Shown here: positions 9,501-17,078 of the stretch, piece after piece
Numbering within the stretch: the first letter of the stretch is position 1
Layout: the number at the start of each line of letters is the position of its first letter
Assembly: GCA_946413585.1 (NCBI GenBank)
Contig: CAMKLG010000002.1
Coordinates: 45,664 to 109,663, forward strand
Direction: 5' to 3'
DNA from: an uncultured Bacteroidales bacterium
Lineage (GTDB): Bacteria > Bacteroidota > Bacteroidia > Bacteroidales > WCHB1-69
DNA: 64,000 bases
Notes under the pieces: generated by a model
Told to the model about the DNA's origin: nothing
Seen by the model: the letters and a program-made list of their open reading frames with translations, nothing else
Database searches by the model: none
Program-made: the position numbers and the translations under genes

Positions 9501-12500
9501 TCCCGAGATCGTTCAAGTGAATGACACCATGTTGATGATGACCTATATTGCGCCATCGGAGTTCCCCGCCAATGTGGACAAAGCGTATGAGGTCACACTC
9601 ACGGTGATGATGATTGTGGGGGACGGCGGCGAAGGTACGGACGTTTTTAATGTGGTTTTCCCGATATCCATTGTTCGTCCGCCGGTGTTGTTGATTCATG
9701 GTTTGGGCAGTGACGCTGGCTGTTTTGCAGATTTGTATGATATATTGAAATCGCAATATTATGATGAATGGCAGTTGAAGAAAGTGGATTACCATAGCAC
9801 AAACAGCGATTATTTTTCGGAAAATGAAGGCGTAGTACAGAGAAATTTGAACGACATCTTCTCCTTGTATAGAGAGCATGGATATGCTGTGTCGAAAGCG
9901 GATCTGGTGGGACACAGTATGGGCGGTATTTTGTCAAGATTGCACGTGGAATATGTGGACAGCAGCAACATCCATAAAGTGATAACGGTCAACACACCGC
10001 ACTCGGGCGCTCACATTGCCGATATTGTGATAGGAAATAAGTATTTAAGCAGTGCTGCACGTGTGAAATTTAAGATGGGAAAGTTCACGGAAAATATTTG
10101 GGACTGGACGATAGGTGCTGTGGAGGATTTGCGAGTGACATCATCGGCTATCAGGACATATTTGAATAACAGGGCTAGATTGGATAGAATGAATAACATT
10201 CCTGTACACGCAATCGTGTCAACAGTAAATACAGGAGCTCCCAATCTTATTGATGCAGAACTGAAATCAGATATCATTTTTGAGCTTAAGCTTTGCTCGA
10301 TGCTATGCCCAAATGATACTATTCGTCATCTTGCAGATGATTTGTTACGTGGTGCTGCATTGTCAGAAGCGGCAGTGGATGCCTTGTTTTGTGGGTTGCA
10401 AAAGGTTCTGCATAATTATGTGTTCCATGAAGAAAGCGACTATGTGGTGCCGTTGAGAAGCCAGCAAGGAGGTTTGCCAGCGAATAATGTGACCCTGTTC
10501 GACAATAATGTTGCCGAAACTTCACATGTCGGTATCACATCGTATGGACCTGCGATGAATAGAATCATTGAATTGTTGAAAGCCCCTACAACTAGTGATT
10601 TGTTTTGTATGACAGGATTCCGCCCTGACACGTTGCCTTATCCGTCAGTGGGACCTGAAGAATCCTACTCTGAATGTGTTCTGAATTTGATGCTTTCGCT
10701 TAATCAAACGGCAAGCCTCCATGAAGCGACGCACCCTTCGGGATTATCTGGCCGTGGGGCAGCTGTTAACTCTCGGAGCGGACAGTCTAGCGCTTCTTTG
10801 GCAGCAGAATATAATGATGCAAACCGCACGATTACAGCTACTTGCAACTATTCGGAAGATGTGGGCAATAGACTTGTGATGGCCTGTCTGTCCGATGGAA
10901 GAACCCTTCTCGCCTTCATGGATACTGCCCAAATTGAGATTCCTGCCACATACAAAGGACCTGTCAAGGTATTCGCCGTAGGGGAGATTGATGGTGGTAA
11001 TGTCGTTACGGACTCTGTAACTGTGCAGATCGGCCAGTATGGGACGACCCCGCAGAGTATCCATTTTGTCAATGACACCCTTTATATACTTGAAAATGAC
11101 ACGATTTTGCCGATGGTGGAATGTGTCTGGACAACGGGGGACATTACCTACGTTACCCCTGTCTTCCAAGCCAATGACAGTGTCCTGTATGCTGCCAATG
11201 ATTTGGTTGTAGGACGAAATGAGGGCACCTCGGGCCTGGTCGCTCACTTTGAAGGCCTGACAACGACGGCTCCTGTTTCCGTTTATGGTTTACGTCTCGA
11301 TAATGATGATTTTTATAATGGCCAGGGGGGCGGCGGTACCGGTGGCAACGAGAATGACACGTTGTCCCATTCCGGGGTCTGCGCCTCCATCACCGTGCAG
11401 TTCTCACAAAAGATGACCATGACCCGCGAGGCATTCGAGGGTACGCTCACCATCAATAACGGGCACGACAGCGACCCGATGCAGGACATCGATGTGGAGT
11501 TCGTCATCCGCGACGAGGCTGGTGTGGATTGCACGAACCTCTTCCAAATCAACTTCTTGTCTTACAACAACATGACGGGCTCCAACGGCAGTGCGTCGTT
11601 GGCCGCTCAGAATGAGGGCAGCATCGTGGTGCAGTTCATCCCCACCAAGCAGGCCGCTCCCGAAATCGCCAAGGTCTATTCCTTCGGCGGATCGTTCAGC
11701 TTCCTCGATCCCTTCTCAGGCGAAAGTGTGACCTACAACCTCTTCCCGGTGGATATCACGGTGCATCCGAGCCCCGACCTCTATGTCAACTACTTCATGC
11801 AGCGCGACATCCTTGGCGATGACCCGCTCACCGAAGATCGCGTGGAACCCATGGTTCCGGCTGAGTTGGGTGTGATCATCCATAACCGTGGCGCGGGTGT
11901 CGCCAAAAACGTTGTCTTGGAGACGGCTGAACCCCAGATCGTCGATAACGACAAGGGACTGGCCGTCGATTTCGCCATGTGCGGAGCCTCCTTCAACGGC
12001 AGCGAGCGCCAGTTGGGCCTCATGGAAATTCCGTTCGGCAATATCGAACCGCACCATGCGGGGGTAGGAGAGTGGTGGTTCACCAGCACGCTCCTCGGAC
12101 ACTTCATCTCTTACGAGGCGCACGTGATTCACAACAACAGCTTCGGCAACCCCAATCTCAGCTTGGTGAGCAGCCTCGACATCCACCCGCTCATCCATAC
12201 CATCTATGCGTATGGCAATTTGGACGACGGCATCAACGACTTCCTCGTGGATGATGTGGAGGACAACCTCAACTACCCCGACAGCCTCTACTTCTCTGAT
12301 GGCAGTCGCACGGGCGTGGCCACCGCTGACAGTATCAGTTTCGACCACTACGTGACTCCGGAAGATACGGTGGTGATCCTTACGCTGGATCCGTCCCGTA
12401 TCGGCTGGAACTACGAGCAGACTTGGGACCCCGGCCAAGGCCAGTACGAGCTTCTCAGCTGCACCCGCAACAGCGACCAACAGCTGATCCCGCTTAGCAA

Positions 12501-14670
12501 TGTGTGGCAGACGTTCGTCACCCTTCCCGTTGGTGCGGACCCCGTCTATGAGAACAAACTGCATATCGTGGATACCCTCGACAATGACTTGCCCACCACC
12601 TATACGCTGGTGTTTGGCATAAAGGTGCAAGTGCTGGAGGTGGACACCATTCTCGACGTGCCGAACAACATTGTCACCGCTCCGTTGAGCGAAGTGACGG
12701 TGAAATTCAACAAACCCATCGTCGATTCCACGTTCGATTATCAAGATATGAGCTTGAAATGCAATAATGGACAGAATCTGTTCGACGGAAACTTGATAGT
12801 GGAAAGAATCGATTCGATGACCTATAAACTGCATTTGGAGCCTTATACCCAGCTGTCTGGCTATTATGTGCTGAATATCCATACGCAGAACATCACGGAT
12901 GTGAGCGGCTTTAACGGTTTCTATGGAAAACAGGCGGTTTGGACTCAGAACATCGCTTGTGATGCGGATTCTACGTCCATAACGGCAACAGCTTGCGACA
13001 GTTACACGTGGAATGGGTCGATTTATGACCATTCGGGCGTTTTTGAGCAGCATTTCACCAATGTTGACGGCTGCGACTCTGTGGTGACGTTGACGCTTAC
13101 CATTTTGCATGGTGACTACACGGAAACCGCCGTTAGCAGTTGCGATGCCGGATACTATTGGGCTCTGGAGGGCATCACACTGACACAGCCGGGCACCTAC
13201 TATCATTACAGCACGAATGCGAACGGTTGCACTGACACTGCCGCCTTGGTGCTTTCGCTGTATTTGCCGGCCACGACGGAGATCATGGCGCAGATTTGCG
13301 AGGGTGAAGTGTATAACCAAAACGGCTTCAACGTCAGCACGGCGGGTGACCACCAGTTGAATCTGCAAACGGTTCACGGTTGCGACAGCACGGTCATTCT
13401 GCACCTGGCGATAGGCAATGAGCATGTCATGTATTATGCCGCTTCTATTTGCGAAGGGGAGACCTTTAGTGACTACGGCTTTGACATCACGGCTCCCACG
13501 GCAGGCACCCACGTCTATTCCGACACAGTCGTGCGTCCGGGCACCTGTGACAGTGTCGTGGTTCTGACGCTGACGGTGAATGCAATCACGTATGGGGATA
13601 CCACCGTGGTGGCGAACGGCAGCTTCGACTGGTACGAGTACACTAACCTCACGCAGAGCGGCGACTATACGCACACATTCACGAATGCCGCGGGTTGCGA
13701 CTCGGTGGTGACCTTGCATCTGACGGTGAACGTCACCATTTACACAGAGTTTACGGATGCCGCTTGCGACAGCTATGTGTGGAACAACGTGACTTATACG
13801 GCAAGCGGTGATTATATCCAGTCGTTCACGGTTGCGAATGGCTGCGACTCCATTGTCACCTTGCATCTGACCATCTTCGAAAGCCCGGCCGTTCAAGCCA
13901 TTTCGGGTGAAACAGAGCTGTGTCAGAACCAGTATGCTACCTACTATTACGATGTTTCGGATCCTAATTACCAGTATAAATGGTTTAAGGACAATGTGTT
14001 GTGGGCAACAGATGTTCCGGCGATGACCCTCCACGAGTTGACTTCGGGAACGGTGCTGCTGACGATGCAGGTGACGGATACACAATACGGATGTGCGGCA
14101 GATACTTCGTTGTCTGTACAGGTGGTCAACCGCATCGCGCCCGACACCACTGAGGTTCGCCTTATGGCGAATTCGAATATCCTGGTCTGTCAGCCAGTCA
14201 ATTCCCAATATGGAGAAGTGCATTATCGTTGGGGTTACACCGACCGCATGACCTCCGCTGAGGTGATAATGCCGGGTGACCATAATTACTGTCTCTATGA
14301 CTTCGGTATTGACACCCTGTCGTTCCATTACTGGGTGGAGACCTATCTGAACACCGCAGTTGGGGAAGGCTGCGACAACCGCTCCTACTATGGGCACGGC
14401 AACGTCATGACCTTCACGCCCGATTATGGCGACAATGTCGTGGAGGCTTACCTCTCGAATGACCGTATTGTCTTGTATGTGAATGCGTTGTCGTCTGATC
14501 ATGTGACGGCTGCCGTATATGATGTGAATGGCAAACTGTTGGTCACGAAGGGGTATGGAATCACGAATCAGGTCTCAGACATGATTCCGGTATCTATGGC
14601 ACCGGGTGTCTATTTCCTGAGGGTAAGCATCGGCAGACAACATTATTCCGTTAAATTATTGAAAATTTGA
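3580..14670 (+). CDS. Giant T9SS-exported multidomain protein with embedded lipase-like domain
   Basis: A 3,696-residue protein. A signal peptide (MKKIITTVLMLLTLMAP, cut near residue 23) is followed by two copies of a beta-sandwich plus fibronectin-III module (about 24-285 and 288-548). A right-handed beta-helix follows (548-945, many GGGVY turns), then a Cys-Asp-Ser-Val-Val repeat block (965-1065), Ig/FN3-like and carboxypeptidase-regulatory-like domains (1067-1700), and an alpha/beta hydrolase (about 2033-2340). Further beta domains come next, a second CDSVV block (3127-3433) and a type A sorting domain (about 3610-3696, ending YSVKLLKI). The hydrolase shows LIHGLGSD as oxyanion region and a plausible triad: S2113 in GHSMGG, D2287 in EESDYVVP, H2316 in ETSHVGI. 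T9SS sorting tails direct cell-surface attachment or release. An adhesin or surface enzyme role is inferred. The next gene starts 5 bp downstream. Confidence 0.93.
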   Translation: MKKIITTVLMLLTLMAPRIGYTQQYLTVHDGTDTSEYIPVYGFFVDDYLKMEMVYPAQELSVMNGANLTGMSFYAEESSSDWGNPTFRVFLAEVSSPTVSAFVGSGTVVFEGTLEISGGVMTVLFDQPFTYHGGNLLVGIYDILPGDDFSDSHWYGEAVNGAAILGLANNEEADFPMDFLPKTTFQYIPAGVSSCLRPTNLMASNVSAHSVTLGWTENGSASSWQICLNEDEDNLITVTSNPYTLTGLTAGTDYSVKVRSRCNNGATTSTWSNAISFLATDDVVIGYGASSSNNLPSTSFYKYSLTQQIYTAGEIGMAGTINSVAFYNQGSEKTRNYDMYIVHTPKTSFASNNDWIPVTASDRVFSGEVTMAANAWTVIQIDGFDYNGTSNLALVMDDNTNSWSEGMSCRVFSAASQAILVYADDTNYDPCGSLGYSGTVANMKNQIVLGITPAGMVACARPATFSVNNITAHSAVLSWSGGSGTYNVEYKKDADEVWSVYANGVTSTSLNMNNLSQATQYAVRIQSVCPDSVSGWKSTFFTTQVACTDHIYVTENGTGDGSSWALATSDLQSALSTALDIRNAYGLTLDVWVANGTYYGDMIGINAFTMVEGVNLYGGFAGNEPASYNLLLRNFNTHATILDGASSRRVLYQPTDFNTLTTWDGFTIQHGQMATDGAGAFLREGSRLSNCKILDNVSLSGDGGGVYCDDHAVLENCDFERNTAYYSGGGVYAYRSTVRNCRMANNTANRGGGVYLSYQSNLVSSRISHNQAYEGGGIYMLSLSQVRNCLVDNNTADASSYSLGGGGICCASTGAVVNTTVVRNASTDGGAGVSGQGGASLTNCIVWGNEQDGNPSNVVGNLAVSFSAVEGGCPGDSIIVLNDVNPPLFVNSSATAGASDNSSGADWHFQNGSPCANAGNNAAVTDSLDLDGTARVKRDTVDLGCYESNFYSVPVSYCVTVYHEFSDTACVNYTWNDRTYYWSGDYTQTMELPNGCDSVVTLHLTINRSVSTYESLSICESELPYTYLDTVFDVGTPQNSYFTFRLMADNGCDSVIHLHLTVQPSILGAFGAMTPTNNYTVTNQAVHFTWDAVENATGYALYVWPVGDPQPQQPAVSQDYWTQCVVTNLQNRRDYQWFLKAYSACDTTVSAVRQFTLNVAPVLTINSGAIMDFGEIPLDSTRSRYFQVTGTALTSAISYQLSGTDASSFSLSPSSSWNSMTGGGMQISFHPTVPQNEYVAQITIQSDTLVRTFTVKGCLSGFLTFTTTVDADVYATDSEIPIHGQVTNLLNDPVAGLDVEVYVKVFDLVRTIPATTDANGLFEVSFVPQQSESGYYTVGARRLGADGMAVHDAFNIPGMMLLSSDWILWKPNTAQADTGTIAVRNRSQVPLTNIQVTPASLPNGCTVQFEPLNLAGLATGELQYVVSGSVASTGVNYEEVRLNAFSDEGAAMNFSAWYYCMQQRADLDVMPLSLTNTMNRGKSKVVDFKIFNNGNGPTGNIYVTLPDVPWMSVVGSDTLPSLGVHDSAYVSIRLSADSTTALIRYTGNIAINCERGEGVSIPYSITAISDSTGALMVDVTDDYTYNTNSGNGPHLAGADVIVKGYYSLETVATGVTDSNGVFVADNLPEGWYKLIIRADRHDEYQNNLYITAGETNHQDIFIQFQAITYSWEVVPTEIGDEYTYELVVNYETHVPTPVIVLEMPSELPALQEGESYTFDYVLTNHGLIAAFDVQLFAPQSSLYTFTPLYDQMDSLPAQTSVSIPCVMSRPVQTRSANNAAGLRYGSDGDCPHLIRTSVVGYKLCGGDRYPIWAYKMVTDGTYEPCPTWTSMPMYYGGIAGGTSVLAGNYSSEPLTTPVAICECEDEVVSYDTTLTNKLDTLFFVFIKNLRNCVTGELYQIRDTVPILDEDCEVTVTVNPFNRPLSGVGRIGVAADGASKMYIYVKSNCQLLSSQLLWSLTYNHTTDSTIVGSISPEIVQVNDTMLMMTYIAPSEFPANVDKAYEVTLTVMMIVGDGGEGTDVFNVVFPISIVRPPVLLIHGLGSDAGCFADLYDILKSQYYDEWQLKKVDYHSTNSDYFSENEGVVQRNLNDIFSLYREHGYAVSKADLVGHSMGGILSRLHVEYVDSSNIHKVITVNTPHSGAHIADIVIGNKYLSSAARVKFKMGKFTENIWDWTIGAVEDLRVTSSAIRTYLNNRARLDRMNNIPVHAIVSTVNTGAPNLIDAELKSDIIFELKLCSMLCPNDTIRHLADDLLRGAALSEAAVDALFCGLQKVLHNYVFHEESDYVVPLRSQQGGLPANNVTLFDNNVAETSHVGITSYGPAMNRIIELLKAPTTSDLFCMTGFRPDTLPYPSVGPEESYSECVLNLMLSLNQTASLHEATHPSGLSGRGAAVNSRSGQSSASLAAEYNDANRTITATCNYSEDVGNRLVMACLSDGRTLLAFMDTAQIEIPATYKGPVKVFAVGEIDGGNVVTDSVTVQIGQYGTTPQSIHFVNDTLYILENDTILPMVECVWTTGDITYVTPVFQANDSVLYAANDLVVGRNEGTSGLVAHFEGLTTTAPVSVYGLRLDNDDFYNGQGGGGTGGNENDTLSHSGVCASITVQFSQKMTMTREAFEGTLTINNGHDSDPMQDIDVEFVIRDEAGVDCTNLFQINFLSYNNMTGSNGSASLAAQNEGSIVVQFIPTKQAAPEIAKVYSFGGSFSFLDPFSGESVTYNLFPVDITVHPSPDLYVNYFMQRDILGDDPLTEDRVEPMVPAELGVIIHNRGAGVAKNVVLETAEPQIVDNDKGLAVDFAMCGASFNGSERQLGLMEIPFGNIEPHHAGVGEWWFTSTLLGHFISYEAHVIHNNSFGNPNLSLVSSLDIHPLIHTIYAYGNLDDGINDFLVDDVEDNLNYPDSLYFSDGSRTGVATADSISFDHYVTPEDTVVILTLDPSRIGWNYEQTWDPGQGQYELLSCTRNSDQQLIPLSNVWQTFVTLPVGADPVYENKLHIVDTLDNDLPTTYTLVFGIKVQVLEVDTILDVPNNIVTAPLSEVTVKFNKPIVDSTFDYQDMSLKCNNGQNLFDGNLIVERIDSMTYKLHLEPYTQLSGYYVLNIHTQNITDVSGFNGFYGKQAVWTQNIACDADSTSITATACDSYTWNGSIYDHSGVFEQHFTNVDGCDSVVTLTLTILHGDYTETAVSSCDAGYYWALEGITLTQPGTYYHYSTNANGCTDTAALVLSLYLPATTEIMAQICEGEVYNQNGFNVSTAGDHQLNLQTVHGCDSTVILHLAIGNEHVMYYAASICEGETFSDYGFDITAPTAGTHVYSDTVVRPGTCDSVVVLTLTVNAITYGDTTVVANGSFDWYEYTNLTQSGDYTHTFTNAAGCDSVVTLHLTVNVTIYTEFTDAACDSYVWNNVTYTASGDYIQSFTVANGCDSIVTLHLTIFESPAVQAISGETELCQNQYATYYYDVSDPNYQYKWFKDNVLWATDVPAMTLHELTSGTVLLTMQVTDTQYGCAADTSLSVQVVNRIAPDTTEVRLMANSNILVCQPVNSQYGEVHYRWGYTDRMTSAEVIMPGDHNYCLYDFGIDTLSFHYWVETYLNTAVGEGCDNRSYYGHGNVMTFTPDYGDNVVEAYLSNDRIVLYVNALSSDHVTAAVYDVNGKLLVTKGYGITNQVSDMIPVSMAPGVYFLRVSIGRQHYSVKLLKI

Positions 14671-14675
14671 GAATC

Positions 14676-15812
14676 ATGAATAGAAAAAGACTTTTAATAG
14701 CAGTTTTGTTCGTATGTTTTGGCCTTGCGGTGAGCGGTCAGGAGGATGCCTCTTCTGCTCCGCGGGCCTTGGCTCCGAATGAGGTGTATCTGCGCTTTGA
14801 CGCGCTCTCTGGCGGGGGACCTAAGTGGCTGAGGGCGAAGGCGGTGTCTGAAGCCACGATGTCTGGCGCTTCTGTCAAAGTGGGGAGGGAATATGTGCGG
14901 GTTGACAAGCAGATTTTTGCCGACATGGAGCGGAAAAGCTCTGCTGCGTATTGGTATAATGTGCTTCAGGAAGAAGATTCCTTGCACTTCTTGGTGCATG
15001 CCCGGACAAGCAAGAACGCCATCGGAATCGGGAGCTCGTTTCTCTTCTATCCTGGAATCGTGCCCCATCGCAACTGGCTGCAAGATGAATATCAGAACAA
15101 CTTCGAGGGTGCCGTTTTCAAGTTGCGGGACATCAGCGTGGGCTTGCTGTATGCTCGTCAGCTGTTTGGGGTGAACAGACACCGCATCGTTTTTGAAACG
15201 GAGCCTGGGTATCGGCAAATCCACCAGACTTTTTCTGCTGACCGTTATACGACATCTTATCCGGCGGTTGATCCAGCCGGCAACCCTTACGACCGTTTCA
15301 TCACTGTCTCGAATTACAACGAAACGAGAGAACGGCATTGTGTGGATATTCCTTTGGATGTGCGCTATGATATTTTTGTCATCAAGCAACTCTCGCTTTT
15401 TCTGGCGGGCGGCATAGACAATGTGTTCGTTGTCAGCGATAGGGGACAGGCCACCTTTGACGCTTCATACGCAGGACGTTATGGCGAGGACATGTTCAAT
15501 GTGTTGATTGATGACAACGGGTATTATGATTTCGGACATTATCCGAGCATTAGTCTCACCCAGCAGGGCAAATTCGGTTATGGTCTGTACGGCATGGGCA
15601 AGTTCGGGGCGCAATATTTCGTGGGAACGGTCTTCTCTGTGGAACTGGCGTGCGTGTACATGAGATACTTGTGCGGGAACCTCCCGGATGGGAAAGGCGG
15701 GGACTTTTGCCTGTCTGAATCCGCTGACACCTATCAGAGCATGGCCGTCACCATGAAACCGACCACCCAACACCGCATCGGGATTAATTTGAATCTGAAG
15801 GTCAACTTCTGA
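14676..15812 (+). CDS. Predicted outer-membrane beta-barrel protein, unknown function
   Basis: A 378-residue protein from the ATG at 14676 (MNRKRLLIAVLFVCFGLAVSGQ), 5 bp after the giant gene; a TTG at 14667 that overlaps the previous stop is a weaker start. The signal peptide should be cut after VSG or SGQ. The rest has alternating hydrophobic/aromatic strands (GIGSSFLFYPGIV, FGYGLYGMGKFGAQYFVG) and ends in hydrophobic residues (NLNLKVNF), as outer-membrane barrels do. No catalytic motif was found. The spacing suggests co-transcription with the giant gene, so it could help anchor or accompany that protein; that is inference only. Confidence 0.75.
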   Translation: MNRKRLLIAVLFVCFGLAVSGQEDASSAPRALAPNEVYLRFDALSGGGPKWLRAKAVSEATMSGASVKVGREYVRVDKQIFADMERKSSAAYWYNVLQEEDSLHFLVHARTSKNAIGIGSSFLFYPGIVPHRNWLQDEYQNNFEGAVFKLRDISVGLLYARQLFGVNRHRIVFETEPGYRQIHQTFSADRYTTSYPAVDPAGNPYDRFITVSNYNETRERHCVDIPLDVRYDIFVIKQLSLFLAGGIDNVFVVSDRGQATFDASYAGRYGEDMFNVLIDDNGYYDFGHYPSISLTQQGKFGYGLYGMGKFGAQYFVGTVFSVELACVYMRYLCGNLPDGKGGDFCLSESADTYQSMAVTMKPTTQHRIGINLNLKVNF

Positions 15813-15957
15813 TGCCTGTTGTTGATGTTTTCAGGTCACCTGTCGTCCGATTTTTTGTCTCTTTCTGCGATACAGATTGCAAATCAAGTTTGCGGAACTT
15901 AAATTACATTTTTTCACCAAAAATAATGTGTAAGTGCCAACACATTGTTAAAAGTTG

Positions 15958-15965
15958 TATTTTTG
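15958..15965 (+). promoter_or_regulatory. -7 promoter element of the membrane protein at 15990
   Basis: TATTTTTG followed by CG, 25 bp before the start codon at 15990. Confidence 0.55.
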
Positions 15966-15989
15966 CGCGGTTTTTAGAATCATCGTGTA

Positions 15990-16661
15990 ATGGGAAACCA
16001 GTCGAACCAAGCCACTAAAAAAGGAATGCTCCTCCTGCTCGGTATTGTTATCGGGCTTCTGGTGGGCGTGCTTGTCGCTTTCACCATCGTGAAGATGCTC
16101 AATCTCAGGACACCACAGGAAAAAGAGGAGACGATTGTCCCCCCAACGTCAGCAGAAAAGGATACAATATATAAGTATATTGTGCATCGGTATGAACCTG
16201 CGGTTGCGGAGCGCGGAGAGGCTATGATGCCGGATTCCTTGGCCGCCGATACGATGTTTGCGGACGAAAGCAGTATGGACTATATGCTGGAAGATGATGT
16301 TTATCCCGGATATGCGGAAAACGATTACGCCAATACGAGCGCCAACATCTCTTCTGCGAAGCTGCTCAACAAGTACGAGGCCCCTATTCTCTACTTCGAC
16401 GCCAACAAAAACGCGGTGGAAGCACCCGCCAACGCCCCGAAATTTGTCGAGGTCCAGTTCTGGAGCACCCCTATCCAAAATAAAATTTCCTATCAGTATA
16501 AGGACAATATTCTCAAAATAAAAGGACTGAAATATAACGAAGTGTATGTCGTTCATTACAACAATCGTTATTATCTGAAGAGCGACAGACACGTCTATCA
16601 GATCCAGCAATCTAATGATTATCAGCGACTTGTGGAAATTCACGATGTGCAGTTCTTCTGA
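15990..16661 (+). CDS. Single-pass membrane protein of unknown function
   Basis: A 223-residue protein, MGNQSNQATKKGMLLLLGIV, with one transmembrane segment at about 13-35 (LLLLGIVIGLLVGVLVAF). An acidic low-complexity stretch follows (about 70-115), then a C-terminal region from about 145 (FVEVQFWSTPIQNKISYQY, NEVYVVHYNNRYYLKSDRH) that looks like a small beta-rich domain. Topology is probably N-terminus inside and the domain in the periplasm. It has its own promoter, so it need not belong with the genes before it. I do not recognise a family. Confidence 0.8.
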   Translation: MGNQSNQATKKGMLLLLGIVIGLLVGVLVAFTIVKMLNLRTPQEKEETIVPPTSAEKDTIYKYIVHRYEPAVAERGEAMMPDSLAADTMFADESSMDYMLEDDVYPGYAENDYANTSANISSAKLLNKYEAPILYFDANKNAVEAPANAPKFVEVQFWSTPIQNKISYQYKDNILKIKGLKYNEVYVVHYNNRYYLKSDRHVYQIQQSNDYQRLVEIHDVQFF

Positions 16662-16684
16662 TTTTCAGGCCTTATAAAAAAATA

Positions 16685-16711
16685 TTCCTTGAACAGCCCC
16701 GGCAGGGGCAA
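16685..16711 (+). repeat. Dispersed hairpin repeat, TTCCTTRARCAG family, copy 1
   Basis: The conserved lead TTCCTTGAACA is followed by a hairpin GCCCC-ggca-GGGGC, then AAAAGCTCGGTAGC. A second partial hairpin lead (AACAGCCCCGGC) follows at 16726. Other copies are at 32014, 36176 and 36992; they keep the lead but change both arms of the hairpin together. Confidence 0.75.
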
Positions 16712-16778
16712 AAGCTCGGTAGCAAACAGCCCCGGCGAAAAAAAATTTCAAAAGTGTTGCACCGATTAAAAAAAAGTG

Positions 16779-16786
16779 TATTTTTG
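16779..16786 (+). promoter_or_regulatory. -7 promoter element of tRNA-Val
   Basis: TATTTTTG followed by CA, ending 13 bp before the tRNA 5' end. Confidence 0.6.
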
Positions 16787-16799
16787 CAGCCGCATTTGA

Positions 16800-16874
16800 G
16801 GGACGTTAGCCCAGTCGGTTCAGAGCGCTGCCTTCACACGGCAGAGGTCACTGGTTCGAGTCCAGTACGTCCCA
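16800..16874 (+). tRNA. tRNA-Val (anticodon CAC)
   Basis: A 75-nt cloverleaf. The acceptor stem GGGACGT/ACGTCCC pairs over 7 bp, with A as discriminator. The anticodon stem is CTGCC/GGCAG around TTCACAC, which puts CAC at 34-36 and reads GUG valine codons. The T stem is ACTGG/CCAGT around TTCGAGT. The D stem has one C-A mismatch at 12-23. CCA is not encoded. A promoter lies just before it and a strong terminator just after, so it appears to be a single-gene unit. Confidence 0.96.
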
Positions 16875-16876
16875 CA

Positions 16877-16912
16877 AGACAGACGGTTTTCGCAACCGTC
16901 TGTCTTTTTTTT
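16877..16912 (+). terminator. Intrinsic terminator after tRNA-Val
   Basis: A perfect 12-bp stem AGACAGACGGTT/AACCGTCTGTCT with a 5-nt loop (TTCGC), followed directly by a run of T. Confidence 0.93.
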
Positions 16913-17037
16913 ACTTTTTACTTTTTACTTTTTACTTTTCACTTTTCACTGCTCACAACTAATCACTAATCACTAATCACTGATCACTAATCACTAATCA
17001 CTAATCACAAGCTTCAATAACCCATAACCCATAACCA
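16909..17037. repeat. Heptanucleotide tandem arrays between tRNA-Val and glgB
   Basis: Three successive arrays with a 7-bp unit: TTTACTT with variants to about 16949, TAATCAC with TGATCAC variants (about 16958-17008), and ATAACCC (about 17017-17036). No gene is seen. Confidence 0.8.
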
Positions 17038-17046
17038 TTAAAATTG

Positions 17047-17054
17047 TATCTTTG
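17047..17054 (+). promoter_or_regulatory. -7 promoter element of glgB
   Basis: TATCTTTG followed by CC, 25 bp before the glgB start at 17079. Confidence 0.6.
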
Positions 17055-17078
17055 CCGCATTGATGTAAAATCCTGAAT

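Noticed and set aside
11716..14502. A 928-codon open frame on the minus strand
   Set aside because: It lies wholly inside the giant gene, antisense to it. The protein is rich in His, Arg and Val with no domain sense; it reflects the codon bias of the real gene.
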